A DNA stretch of 64,000 nt from contig NW_020289975.1 of assembly GCF_003144245.1 (NCBI RefSeq), forward strand, positions 2,313,496-2,377,495, written 5' to 3'. The notes beneath the pieces were generated by a model, which worked only from the letters and a program-made list of their open reading frames with translations, ran no database searches and was not told where the DNA came from. The translations under genes and the position numbers were made by a program. This stretch comes from Jaminaea rosea. Lineage: Eukaryota > Basidiomycota > Exobasidiomycetes > Microstromatales. Shown here in pieces: positions 53,759 through 64,000 of the stretch; within the stretch, counting starts at the first letter, position 1, and the number at the start of each line of letters is the position of its first letter.

Positions 53759-54511
53759 GATGTGGTGCGCATAACGCGGCTGCGACTCTGACAATGGTCG
53801 CAACCGGCGATGCTTTTGAATGATGGTGCCCCAGACGCCTTATCGCGTGGCCTCGGCAAAGGAGCCGCGCTTATCTCGACCCGTCGCACTATGCGCCCGC
53901 GCTAGCCGTCCCGGTGTCCGATTCAGGAGCTCACGAGTTCCCGCATATCAATCGAGATAAGTGTGAAGACGGGACCAAGACGTCTCTTTCCTTTAGTAAA
54001 GCCTTTGCGGGATGACTAACCGTTTCGCGCCACGCGCTATCGACGCGAGTGTCCGCCGCAGTCTCCCGCGACCCAGCAAAAGCCGCGCCCATTGATGGGG
54101 ATCATCATGAGGATCATCGTCATCGATCCCTTCGTGGGCAAGCATTCCCCAATGACTGGAAATACTCAGCGCAGCGCCATCGTTTGCGTCGCAGTATGCG
54201 TTTGCGACCAAGCTCCCCTCTAGACAACGCATCTCACTCAGGGCCAGCGAGCAGACACGCGTAGAGAAAGGATCAATTGCTTTCAGACATGCTGAGAAAA
54301 TCTGAGCAAGGGGAAAGCTCTGCGCATAAGCATGGCTATGGCATGAATGGCCGCGGTGCCAGGACGAGAGTTCTGCCCTTGACGATGGGCCGGCGTTGCA
54401 GCGTTCTACGCAAAGATGATACCGCCTTGGAAACGCGCCGGCGAAGATGAGAAGACAGGATGCCGCTGACGGTCAGCGAGCGAGAAAGGGCAATATGACC
54501 AGCTCGCCCTC
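53759..54511. other. Intergenic, permease upstream region
   Basis: About 750 bp without a credible gene. The permease promoter lies at the left end. The longest frame (minus, near 53993-54232) codes 79 residues with no recognisable feature. Confidence 0.5.
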
Positions 54512-54819
54512 TCACTCGCCGATGAAGCTGTTGTCCTTGAATCCGACACACGTTTCCCCCTTACTCTTCCTGTCACTGGACATCAGGAATCCTGTGTCGA
54601 GGCGCAGCTTGGACGTAGGGTAGAGCGTATGAAAACAGGTACACTCAAAAGGGATGCTGATCTTCGCACTACGGGGCCCAGTGACAGTAATGTCGTTTCC
54701 ATAACAGTCGCTGGTTTCGCGCGCCGTCATGTTCAGAAAAATTGGGGATCAGCCCGCTGCTCAACCTTCCGCTTACTCTCGCGCCTCGCTCCCTCAAGGG
54801 AGACGCCCTCTCACTCACG
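54512..54819 (-). CDS. Possible exons of a small cysteine-containing secreted protein
   Basis: Two joined pieces, ending at 54819 and running 54710-54512 across a 108-nt intron with good donor (GTGAGT) and acceptor, read TLGYCGCFIIGNP then DCYGNDITVTGP, FECTCF and GETCVGFKDNSFIGE before the stop. A hydrophobic ATG-started stretch at 54958 (TAFVAATTLALILLATA) could be its signal peptide, but I found no splice that joins it in frame. The case for a gene is weak and the 5' end is missing. Confidence 0.25.
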
Positions 54820-54958
54820 GGTTTCCGATGATGAAACAGCCGCAGTACCCCAGCGTCACATCCTCGGCTCAAGCTGTAGGCAGGTCAGCTGTGGCGAGCA
54901 GGATCAGGGCGAGCGTGGTGGCCGCCACGAAGGCGGTGTCGAGCAAGTCGAAGTACAT

Positions 54959-55754
54959 AGAGCGTTGTCGTCGGAGGGAATGGTTGGCTGCAAGGGGAGG
55001 AGGGTGTGGTGGAGGGAAAGAGGGAAATCGAAGTAAGGGGCGACGAGGCCCCGAAGGGGGCCGATCGACAAGTCAGCGCCGCCCATCATGCCCCGTGCCC
55101 TGGCTGCTGCCTTGTGATGGCGCCAAGCAAGGATGTCATGCCGGTAGAGAGGCGACTGATGGAATGGCGGCTTATTGGAACCACCGTCGCTGTGATCAGC
55201 GAGTGCAACGACAGGGTTGCAGGGTATTTGACAGATCTTTGGTGTGCGCGAGTAGTAAAGCACTCGCTGAGGTGGGGATCGAGCACGACGACTCAGAGGC
55301 AGCTGCCAATTGCGTCGGTCCACTCAGGTATGCAAGGAAGGAGACACGTCTTCGCATTTGAGTCGTGTATCTCGACGAGAGCTGTCGAACAGTCTTCGCG
55401 AGGCTGCGAGGCGTAGGAAGAAGAAGGAAGAAGAGGCAGGCGACATCGTAGCGCGAACAGGCGGGAAAGCGGAGGTTGTAGAGGTTCGAGCCTAGAGAGA
55501 CGAGATTCGTCAGCTCGCGACCGTCCTCTTTATCCTCTTTGCGCCCTCTGTGCTGGAGGTGTGAAGTCGAGAGATGTAAGGCAGGAGCAAAGCGAGAAGC
55601 TGATAACAGAATGATCGCAATGTAACGAGGCAATCAGCGCCTCGTCCCCTTTCCGAGCCACGTCCCACGTGCGGTCGACGCGGCGGACAGGGCGCTACTG
55701 GTGGCCGTCGAGCTGCGCAGCGAGGAGACGGGACGATCACAGTCAAGATTGCCG
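54959..55754. other. Intergenic, 3' of the cysteine-module gene
   Basis: About 800 bp with only short frames, none with a domain. No repeat or RNA gene was seen. Confidence 0.5.
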
Positions 55755-57794
55755 TCAATGACGCTGCAGCGAGGGCCCATCGACAGCGGCACGCTCGACA
55801 ACGACACTCACTTCAGAGAGCTCGCCGGACACTAGGGCAGCTCGATGGACAGGCTCATCGTCGCGTTCCTCAGGCTCAAAGGCTCCTTCGATGGCGCGCT
55901 GTGGCAGACAATGTAAGGGAACTGTCAGACAATGCAGTCTCGGCACCGCGCTCACGCTCTCGCGCCCACTCACAGCAGTGGCATCGCTCTCGTCGTCGGC
56001 CTGTCCCCTGACGGCGGGAGGCCACTTGCACTGGCAAGAAGCGGTCACGCCAGGCTGGTAGCAGATCCACTGGCACCCGCGGGGATCAAGGCCGACGAAT
56101 CGCCCAGCGACGGACGCGTCTTCGCCGAGCTTTGTGGGCACCGTAAAGCCACGCTCCTCAGCCTTGCTGGACTGTTCGGTGGTGAGCTATGCGGTCATGA
56201 AACGAGTATTGCGGTCAGCGAGAGTCTGTCCGTTGCTTCGCTCACGGCGCGCTCGCCACCACGACGCCGTGTCCACTCACGCCATAGCGGGCAAGGGCAG
56301 CCTTTTGCTTCTCAAGTCCTCTAGCGCCGGGGATCTGCTTGCATTGGCAGAGCCCTTTAGCATTGGAATCTCCGCACATTGCATGGCACGCGTGACTCAC
56401 GTGGGCAACCTCGTCCTTGTCGAAAGCATCCCCACGGCCAGCAGCATTGACACTCTCCTTGACGGCGCGCTCACTTGTCTCGAGCAACTCTTCAAGATTT
56501 CGCTGTGCGGAAACGGGCAGGTGAGGCAGAAAGGTCCTCGATCAGGTGACGTCGCAATGCTCGCGCCTCGTACGGCGCTCGCACCGACTTACAGCAAGGT
56601 TCTGCAGATCCTCGTCTCGCTTGGCACCGTCTCGTCGAACGGGAGGGTCGGCGCAGTAGCATTTCCGGCCGATGCCTTTGCCCATGCACTTGAGCCTCTT
56701 GCACGAATTCTTAGGGGGCGTCTCATCGCGAGCGTGCCAGAGAGAGCTGGCCGAGACGCCGGACGCTTGTTCACCCCGCGCCACGCCCTCATCTCGAGAC
56801 ATGGTCGCCGTGATGGTGTGGGGAGGTGGGTCGAGGCAGAAGCATGTCGGCTTGCGGCCGTCGGAGTCGCATTTTAGGTTGTCGCATCGTTTTTCTAAGA
56901 GAGCGGGTAGAAGGTCCCTCGCCCTAATCAGGGGCTTCGTGACGTCGCGCGCAGAAGGAGGCTTGTGAGGAAGAGGGCCAGGACCGGGGCCAGGGCGAGG
57001 CTGCATGTACGACCTGGGGCAGGAGCAGTGGATCCCTTTGCTGGCGGTGACACACGTCGGCTTTGGGCAGGCCAAGGCGTCAGGCTTGCTGCGAACAATC
57101 TGCGCAGGACGACGACGTGGTCCATGATCAGCTGGGGCCGGCTCACTCGCTCTCGTATCGACTCACGGCGGCGTCGGCTGAAGCGCACGTGCAAGAGGTC
57201 CATCCCGTCTTGCTCTTGGAGCATGAAGGCTTCGCGCAGGACTTGACGTCGATGTTGTCGCGTTCGAAGGGCATGAAGACGTCGAAGCTCTCCTCGATGG
57301 CACGCTGCGAATGAGTGGTCGCACAACTTTAGCGGTGCTCGGGCTTGCAGATTGACCTACTGGCTCACGATGTCGACGTCACCGGGGTCCTGGCAGCCAC
57401 ACTTGATGCCAGTGGGTATCGGCGTGCATACGTGCTTCTTGCAAGGCTTGGTCGGCTTGACGGGCTTGGCTGGAATCGGTTTGGTATGGTTGATGACGAG
57501 CTCGCGCACGAAGAAGGCTGCAAGGACGGGAGGGTCATCGCGCGGGGCGAGATGGTTGCCAACGCTGAGCATCCCTCGCTCGAGAGCAGGAGGGATCTGC
57601 GGGATGTCAATGCCATGAGGCACCGTCGTCTGGGTGTTCTGACAAGGGGAAACAGGCGCAGATTAGGGCAGCCAGTCACGGCGCGAGGCCTGGCGAGCAA
57701 CACTCACTAGGTCAGGGGTAGGCAGAGCATTACCCTTGCCGATGAGGAGAGAGACGGCCGCGAGGCCAGCGAGTGCAGCGAATGTAGAGCGCAT
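55755..57794 (-). CDS. Secreted protein with seven tandem four-cysteine modules
   Basis: Seven exons, 57794-57708, 57638-57369, 57304-57167, 57099-56593, 56502-56281, 56186-55974 and 55898-55755, all in phase 0, give about 526 residues. A signal peptide (AALAGLAAVSLLIG) opens it. Seven modules of C-x(3-4)-C-x(8-9)-C-x-C follow, for example CKKHVCTPIPTGIKCGC, CPKPTCVTASKGIHCSC, CKRLKCMGKGIGRKCYC and CQWICYQPGVTASCQC, often followed by DP or PP. Exons 3 and 7 both begin RAIE. Linkers hold dibasic sites. I do not recognise the family; an extracellular or effector-like role is only inference. A possible last 48-nt intron would shorten the C-terminus. Confidence 0.75.
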
Positions 57795-57853
57795 GGGAAG
57801 CTTTGGTAGTTCTGGTGGATGGCTGTGGTGGGGAGGACAGTGGCAGCGATGCT

Positions 57854-57859
57854 CTTATA
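57854..57859 (-). promoter_or_regulatory. TATA box of the cysteine-module gene
   Basis: TATAAG on the minus strand about 60 bp before the start codon, which implies a short leader of roughly 30 nt. Confidence 0.45.
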
Positions 57860-59160
57860 GGGCGCTGCACGTTGCCAACTTCCTTTCTTTCGTCGTGGAC
57901 ATCGCATTGCATTGCCTCCGCGCCCTTGACCCGCTCATCGCCACCGGCTGCGCACTCTGCCGCGCGGCTATATGGTAGTGGGCTGCGAGGTCAGGAGTTG
58001 GGTTGATGTTGCGCAAATGGAGCGGCGCGGCAGTGGCAGTGACCGAAAGCTGTCGATGGGAGCTTTGCTTCGATTCGTCGCTCGCAAGGGGACATATCGT
58101 CGATGTCCGTGTGTGTGCGCATGTGAATCCGGCACCTGGTTGAGGCGCATCTACGGCACAAACGCGTCACGGACTACCGTGCTGGCTTGCCTACGTCACC
58201 TTTTCACGTCCGGCCGCGCCTGTTTTGCTCTACCATTCAAACTCGTGCCTGTTGCTCTTGTGGGAGACTTGCTCCCACGGCGTGCGAGTCGAAATGGGGG
58301 AGAGGAAGAGGGCACCGGGTGTCGCCCGACCAGAGGAGCCAGCATCGAGCCCAAGTGGTATGTCTCTGGTCACGGCGTAGCTGGCAGTGCCGTGGTGCGA
58401 GGCAGAGAAGAAGCTGTTAGACTCCTCGAGAGCCAGAGCCTCTAGGCGGCGAGAGGCGGCAGCACGAGGAGCTACCGCGACCGCGCCGCAGCTAGCAACA
58501 CGAGAACGGCCGCGAATCCGCAACCTCATGACTGGCGCAAAGAGGTAGATCAGCGATAGAGACACCAAATTAGACGCAGCATCATACCGAGAGACGCCCA
58601 CAGGCAGGGAGACGCGAAGTATTCGAGGCAGTGAACTGCTCAGCTTGGCCGCTCAGAAGAGGCGCGTCAATACGGCTCAGGCCGTGCATTTGCTCGCGCC
58701 AAACCAAGGGGAGGACCAAACAAGTGAAGGCTAAGGCCCTCTCGCCGCGACTAGGTGTGACGCCATTGAATGCCGCGACGATAACGCGTCACGCTTGGAG
58801 GTCCCCATATCAAGAGAGCGACCATTCTTGCCAAGAGACTCCATCACAGGTCTGAGAAGGTGAAGAGCACGAGGGCACGGCGGCCAAAGGTGATAGATGG
58901 TTCAGGGCCCAGGGAAGCGGAGGCTCCAGTGGACGTCGCTGAAGCAATGATGGCGTGAAAACAGTGTGGGCTTGTTGTTACGCATCGATCGCTGCCTCCG
59001 TCTGTGATTGTGCGGTGAAAGACAGAAGAAAGGCTTGCTCATTCTGTTGACGCTTCACGCTCGTCTGAGTTTCAATGGGCTGGGCGCGCTTCGACGCCCA
59101 CGGGCAGCCAAGGCGGGCGGGCAGTCTTTTGGCCGCCGAGGGCGGCAAGAGGAGAGAGCG

Positions 59161-59202
59161 GCGACGGCGACGACGACGAACACGACGACGACGACGACGA
59201 CG
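59161..59202. repeat. CGA-triplet-rich run
   Basis: Imperfect CGA/ACG repeats upstream of SHO1, in non-coding DNA. Confidence 0.75.
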
Positions 59203-59533
59203 TTTCCCCTTTCGTTGACTCCTTCACCACCACCACCAGCCATCCACGCCCTCGGGACCGCTCCCTATCATCGTCATCACCACGCGGTCTTCTTGACGAC
59301 ACTTTCACGCCGCAGAGATCGCTACTTGACGATCACCAAAAGGCTGAGCGAAACTCGATCGCCCTTGCCAAGGTTACCTAGGACAACGCCGAATCAGCAA
59401 CCCTCATACCCACTGCCCCCTCCTCGCTCGCTCTGCTGAGCAAACAAGCCACACTCTTTTCCGTGCCTTTCCCTCTTCACCGCATCACTTTCGCTGCCTC
59501 GTTCGCTAGCTATTCCATTCCCTATACGACAAG

Positions 59534-60600
59534 ATGTTCGACACCAGGTGAGTCCGCCAGATACCCGCCTGAAGACATCGCGCCATTCCCTCCTCTGACT
59601 CATCCTTCTCACTTGCCCCGCACACAGCCTCCTCTTCGCCAACAAGATCCTCTTTGTCACTCTCATTCTCGCCGTAGCATCATGGCTCGTAGCCTTCATT
59701 GGTCAAGCAGCAGCTGAGGCGCATGACACGCTGCACCTGGGTACAGTCTGGTTCGGCATCTTCGTTCAACTCTTCCTCATTCTCGGCGTCGTAGCCACCT
59801 TGGCTACCGACTCCATCGGGCTCGTCCGCCTACAGGTATCTGCATGGACCATCGTTGCCCTCGTCTTTGCGGTACAGGGCATCAATTTGGGCATCTACGA
59901 AGATGTTGGAAGCTACAGGGCAATGGCTGCGGGCTACTTTGTCCTAACCATCGTACTGGTGCTCTGGCTCTTCTTCTTTACCGCAGAGGAAGGTTCTCCC
60001 ATCTTCAACTTCTTCTACTCCGTCGGCGGCGGCTTCCCGATGAGCAGCAGCGGCCGTCGTCAAGGCGGTGGAGGCATGGGCGGCGCAGGGTCGAGCGCGG
60101 CATCTAGGAGTCAGATGAGGATGGCCAGCGGTGGAGTTGGGTCAGGCGTTGGCAATGGCTATGCAAATGGCCTCGGCGGCGGTGCTGGCGGCTACCAGCA
60201 GGCATATGGCCATAGCCCATCGACGGCTGATGTCACCTCGGGCGCAGAGATGGGCAAGCCGTACGGTACTACCATGGGTGCTGCGGGATCAGAGCTCGGC
60301 GGACACAGCCTCAACGACCATCGCGGCATGGGTGGCGGCGTGAGCTCGCCCAAGGTTGGCGGCCCTGCCGGTACAGTGGACGGTCACTCGACGACTGGCG
60401 GTGGTGACCCTGTGCCTGGCTACGGGTACAAGGCGAGGGCCCTCTACGCCTATCAGGCCAATGCGGATGACCCGACGGAGATTTCATTTACCAAGGGCGA
60501 GATCCTCGACATCGTGGACAACTCGGGCAAGTGGTGGCAAGCGAGGAAGGCCAGCGGCGAGACTGGTATCGTTCCTAGCAACTATATGCAGCTGCTCTGA
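59534..60600 (+). CDS. SHO1: Osmosensor adaptor Sho1
   Basis: Two exons, 59534-59547 and 59628-60600, joined in phase 2 across an 80-nt intron, give 328 residues. The first exon is only 14 nt. Four transmembrane helices lie within about residues 10-130 ([79 protein letters not shown]). A Gly/Ser-rich linker precedes a C-terminal SH3 domain: [37 protein letters not shown] and [11 protein letters not shown]. Sho1 sits in the plasma membrane and links osmotic and filamentation signals to the HOG and related MAPK pathways through Pbs2 and Ste11. Confidence 0.96.
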
Positions 60601-61428
60601 GCGAAGAAGCACCTGCCGAGGCAAACCATCTGGACCGCCATCGAGGCTGGCGCTGGTCTGGCTAGACGACTTTGAACGAAGTGATGAAGATCGATACCAA
60701 AGCTGGGTGTGGGGAGAAGCAGGCGCAGCAGGTGCTGGCAAGACGACGTACAGACTCAGTGAAAAGTGAGGGTCGAGGCTGGGCTTCGCAACACAAATAT
60801 CTGGTCTCGACGGGCACACCACTGGCATTTCATCCTCATACGATACTCTCTCCATCAACGTCACACATTCTCTTACTTTCTTTTCCATCCCTCCGTGCCC
60901 CTCTCATCCTCGACGCTTTCATAGCTATTGTACTTATCCAGCCAAGAAATTCTCTTGCGATTGCGAACCTCTTTGATCCACCTCATGCCATGCCATGCTA
61001 TCCTCTCACTCGAGGACACGACCCCGCTTTTTTCTTCCCTTGCTTGCGTGCGTCTATTCGCGGTCGCCATTCATGGGCTGCCGATGTTCGCGGTGACGTC
61101 CGACTCGACTCCCGGCCGGCCGCTGCTCAACTCAATTCGAAAGTGCACCAGAAGCGAGCGGCGGCGCAGGCCAAGAAGCTTCGCAGATGCGCAGGATGCC
61201 TGTCAGACATTGGCGAGTGGAGAGAGGACGATGCACTTCTTCTTGCTCATCGAAAAAAGGACTTTCAGGTCTCGAGAAGGTGTGTGAGACGAAGAAGCCG
61301 ACGCAGCTTCGCTCTTCACCCTTTCCTGCATCTTGCCTCTACTCTTTCTTCTTCTCTACGGTCTCCTCACTCGACCCATCCATTCGTTTATCTTATCTTA
61401 TCTAGCCGTCGTGTACCTCAAGCACATC
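60601..61428. other. Intergenic, upstream of the acyltransferase
   Basis: About 830 bp between two plus-strand genes. The right half is rich in C and T like a fungal promoter. A frame continuous with the acyltransferase is open far upstream but lacks conserved sequence, so I do not count it. Confidence 0.5.
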
Positions 61429-62957
61429 ATGGTCGCACCTCCCGCTGCAGCCACTCTGCGGACGATGCCGAGGGGAACGGCTTCTCTCGCAGCATTGACC
61501 AGACGCGGTGCTGGCATCGCTCCATCTATAGCGAGGTCTACACCCTCAGCATTACCATCATCGTCGCAGCGCTCCCTACACTCAACAGCTTTGCGCTCCT
61601 CCGACCCTTACCCGAAGGACCCTCGACAGCGCTTCACACCTCCTTCGCCCTACGTCCCGCTAGAAGCGCGACCGCTGAACATGCCATTCATCCTGCCGGA
61701 CGGTTCGCCTGCTCGAGTAGTCGAGAACGACTCACACGACATCCTGTCCGTCTATGCTGCCATTGGCGGCGGATCGAAAGACGAAATCATCGCGAGCTTT
61801 GAGAGGCAAAAGGGTCACAAGGCTCGGGTGAGCTTGCATGGCGTGGTGCAGGATTCGCGTGCCCAGAGCGAGGACATATGGAAGCTGCGTGTGGGACCGA
61901 AGGCGGGAGGAGATGAGGTCAGGGCAGCTTGGATCGCTGTGTATGCCTGTGAGTATCCGCCGGTACGAGGTGGGCTTGATGTGTCCCCGATACCTGAGTA
62001 TTGACTTGCCCTCATGCTACTCGTCCCGTAGTCTGGCTGCGCCGAGACCCTTACGAGCGTTTGCCGATCTCCATCGTCGACTCTCCCCGTCTTCGCAGCT
62101 ACATGATCGCAACGGGTCTCGGCTTCCAACCACCCGACAGCAGCACAGAGGGCCACCTCCTTCTAGACCGCAGCGCCTTCTATCAAGGAGCGGGAGCCCC
62201 TCTCGACCTCTCTTTCCTCCGCACTCCCGAGCCGCAAGGTCATCAAGACTTCGGCGTCCCTCTAGCCTCTCCCTCGTTCCCCTCCATCCTCTCCTTCACC
62301 TCCAGCCAGTCCCCAGCATACTGCACTACTCACCCTCTTCGTCCACCGAAGCCCCCTGTTGGATCACTCCTTTATGCGCGATACCAACCTAGCGTCTCAA
62401 GCCTGTTCCAGCTTTACCACCTAAATGCGGAGGACCCCGCTCACTTCGAGGCGTACGCCCGCTGGCAGAACTCGGATCGTGTCAACGTTGGGTGGAAGGA
62501 GAGAGGGTCGGATGAGCATCACCTCAAAACGTTGAAGGGGGTAGAGGAAGACCCGCACAAGATGAGCTTCATGTTCGCCTGGGATGGAAAGGTAGCGGGA
62601 TACGCTGAGGCATCCTGGAACATGGAAGACCCAATGGCTCCCTTCGTCAGGAGCGGCGGTGGCAACTACATTGGGCCTTGGGACCAGGGAGTTCACATGC
62701 TAACTGGAGAAGAGTGGGCAAGAGGTCGCCACCGATTCGTAGCTACCACTGTCAACTTGAGGCACTTCTGCTTCCTCAGAGAGCCGCGAACAGACGTTGT
62801 AGTGAGCGAACCGCGCTACGATCTAGGGATTGTCAGCCTCCATCGAGCGTACTCGCCTGTAGAGAATATGGGCGAGGCCGAGCTCCCACACAAACGCACC
62901 AATTGGCTCCGTCAGCATAAGGAGAGGTTCTACAAGGAGGCCGGCTTCTGGTGCTAA
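61429..62957 (+). CDS. Siderophore-type (SidF/IucB-like) acyltransferase with a mitochondrial-like N-terminus
   Basis: Two exons, 61429-61948 and 62032-62957, with an 83-nt intron in phase 1, give 481 residues. The C-terminal half is the GNAT-like Acetyltransf_8 domain of N5-hydroxyornithine or N6-hydroxylysine acyltransferases: SLFQLYHLN, FEAYARWQNSDRVNVGWKE, WDGKVAGYAEASWN, EEWARGRHRFVATT, REPRTDVVVSEPR and AELPHKRTNWLRQHKERFY. These enzymes make the hydroxamate groups of siderophores. The N-terminus (TLRTMPRGTASLAALTRR, later RSLHSTAL) looks like a mitochondrial presequence. The C-terminus GFWC has no SKL-type peroxisomal signal, unlike SidF. No siderophore synthetase or ornithine oxygenase is in the window. 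Confidence 0.82.
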
Positions 62958-63441
62958 GGAGGCGGAGTGAGAGAGGAACGTTCAATGCGGCTACGAGTAG
63001 GAATGTCATTCGGTTGCGTAAAGTCTATTGGTTGGCATGTCATACACACATACTACGCAATGGAATCGCACGACACTGCCTCTCATCGACCCTTGAGCAG
63101 ATGAAACTGTGCATTGGTAGATGAATAGATGCGACGTATAAGGAGGCCAATTGAGCTACAGCTGGAGAGCGGCAAAAACGCGATGGACGAAGAGAGTGTA
63201 GGTAACGATGAGACAGACTAGGAAAACAGTGTGATGATGCTGAAGAGTGTGCCGAGTAGCCGAACGCAGAGATGAGGTAAAGTCTCGAATGGACCGGCGA
63301 TACAGGATGAGCGGAAAGGAAAGAGCAAGGAGGAGAATGGAGGTGGAAGGAATGCAAAGGAGCGATCGTGTTGTTGCCGCAGTCCATCCGGGAGGGTCGC
63401 TCGCCCCCTCAGGTCTCATCGTCGCTGCTACCCGCCTCCTC
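62958..63441. other. Convergent intergenic gap
   Basis: A 484-bp gap between convergent stops. It shows no recognisable gene or repeat. Confidence 0.5.
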
Positions 63442-64000
63442 TCACAAGTTGAGAATCGACTTAGCATCCAACGGCAGCTCTGCCATCTTGCAGCCCAGAT
63501 GCGCCTCCAGCGTCTTCAACATCTCTACATCTCCGCCCGCAGCACCGCGCACCGTAGCAGCTGTGACCACGTTGATGCAGACAGAGGGACGCGCCATGCT
63601 CCCAGCTCCGGCGCCGCAGGAGAGCTTCTCCTTGTACTCCTCGACTGAGCGTGGCAGGTCGTAGAAGAGGAGAAGAGGCACTTGATGCACCTCACGCGGG
63701 AGGACGGGGGTGTCAAAGGAGATGAGGGCTTTGCGCTGTTGCTTGCCTCCTGCTCCAGCTCGGTGCAAAGCACTGCCCGCCTGGCTACCTCTCTGCGGAC
63801 CGAAGGAGCTCATCGGGCTGCGGAAGTTGGCCAAGATCTGCTGGCGAGTAGCTTGCGCCATATCGCGATGCAGGGCCAGGGCTTCAATACCGCGCGTGGC
63901 CAGCTTGTACGTCACTGCCTCGAGCGCGCCGGGTGAGCCGACGTAGAGCACGCATTGCTGGAATTCCATGTCCTCTAGTAGGTCGGCAATGACATCGAGC
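63442..64000 (-). CDS. Divergent DEAD-box RNA helicase-like protein, C-terminal end (partial)
   Basis: The open frame enters from the window edge and ends at 63442, giving 186 residues. It resembles the RecA2 domain of Sub2/DDX39 or DDX20 helicases: IADLLEDMEFQQCVLYVGSP, then IEALALHRDMAQATRQQILA, then LLLFYDLPRSVEEYKEKL and a C-terminal part LEAHLGCKMAELPLD. The blocks that normally carry motif V (ATN..GRGMD) and motif VI (HRxGRxGR) are replaced by a Gly/Ser/Gln-rich insert, and no Arg finger is seen. Whether it is a degenerate helicase or a separate family cannot be told without the missing N-terminal half. Confidence 0.55.
   Translation of the reverse strand, partial: LDVIADLLEDMEFQQCVLYVGSPGALEAVTYKLATRGIEALALHRDMAQATRQQILANFRSPMSSFGPQRGSQAGSALHRAGAGGKQQRKALISFDTPVLPREVHQVPLLLFYDLPRSVEEYKEKLSCGAGAGSMARPSVCINVVTAATVRGAAGGDVEMLKTLEAHLGCKMAELPLDAKSILNL

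Larger units (their letters stand above)
57795..59533. other. Intergenic between the cysteine-module gene and SHO1
   Basis: About 1.7 kb between divergent genes. A TATAAG box at 57854-57859 (minus) is 60-65 bp before the cysteine-module ATG. A CGA-triplet run lies at 59161-59202. Frames here up to 157 codons show no domain and I do not call them genes. Confidence 0.5.

Noticed and set aside
56281-56400. Intron inside exon 5 of the cysteine-module gene
   Set aside because: A GTGAGT occurs at 56400, but removing the stretch would delete a complete cysteine module that is in frame.
57972-58445. ATG-started 157-codon frame upstream of SHO1
   Set aside because: No domain, no compositional sign of coding, and it lies in the promoter region of the cysteine-module gene.
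58230-58601. 123-codon minus-strand frame between the cysteine-module gene and SHO1
   Set aside because: It begins with GTG, has no domain, and no splice signals support it.

Overview
This window looks like nuclear DNA of a basidiomycete fungus, most likely a smut-lineage (Ustilaginomycotina-type) yeast or dimorphic species. The signs are GC-rich coding sequence, short introns of about 60-110 nt with GTGAGT-type donors and CTGAC/CTAAC branch sites, many long single-exon genes, and proteins padded with low-complexity Ser/Ala/Gln/acidic tracts. Phylum is inferred from gene structure and protein style; species cannot be named from the sequence alone. I saw no rRNA, tRNA, CRISPR, insertion sequence or recognisable transposon.

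Layout. 1-8.4 kb: a partial CAF-1 subunit (CAC2), the mitochondrial ribosome GTPase MTG1, homoserine O-acetyltransferase MET2 divergent from MTG1, and a seven-helix receptor of Git3/cAMP-receptor type. 8.4-12.2 kb: 3.8 kb without a supportable protein gene, ending in a probable 5'-UTR intron of RPL12. 12.2-28.9 kb: a dense housekeeping block with RPL12, MLH3, an INO80-complex subunit (IES2-like), QCR2, SKI8, CBR1, an S1/P1 nuclease, the Hsp90 co-chaperone SBA1/p23, NOP15 and a PAF-acetylhydrolase-like lipase. 29.1-36.3 kb: a large Zn2Cys6 transcription factor and a NIPA-type Mg2+ transporter. 36.6-39.2 kb: an unidentified multi-exon gene. 40.4-45.3 kb: the mRNA-export adaptor YRA1/ALY and a membrane-anchored GH5 exo-beta-1,3-glucanase.

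46.6-53.8 kb is an accessory block: two paralogous HODM-like (DUF3445) proteins with N-terminal membrane anchors, a 2-oxoglutarate/Fe(II) oxygenase and an amino-acid/choline-type permease. Together they suggest uptake and oxidative processing of an amine-like compound; this is the best candidate for an undescribed system here. 55.7-57.8 kb encodes a secreted protein with seven tandem C-x(3-4)-C-x(8-9)-C-x-C modules, all carried on phase-0 exons. 59.5-64 kb: the osmosensor SHO1, a siderophore-type (SidF/IucB-like) acyltransferase with a mitochondrial-looking N-terminus, and the C-terminal end of a divergent DEAD-box-helicase-like protein running off the window.

Exon boundaries were placed by eye from splice consensus, reading-frame continuity and family resemblance. 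Family calls come from motif recognition, not database searches.
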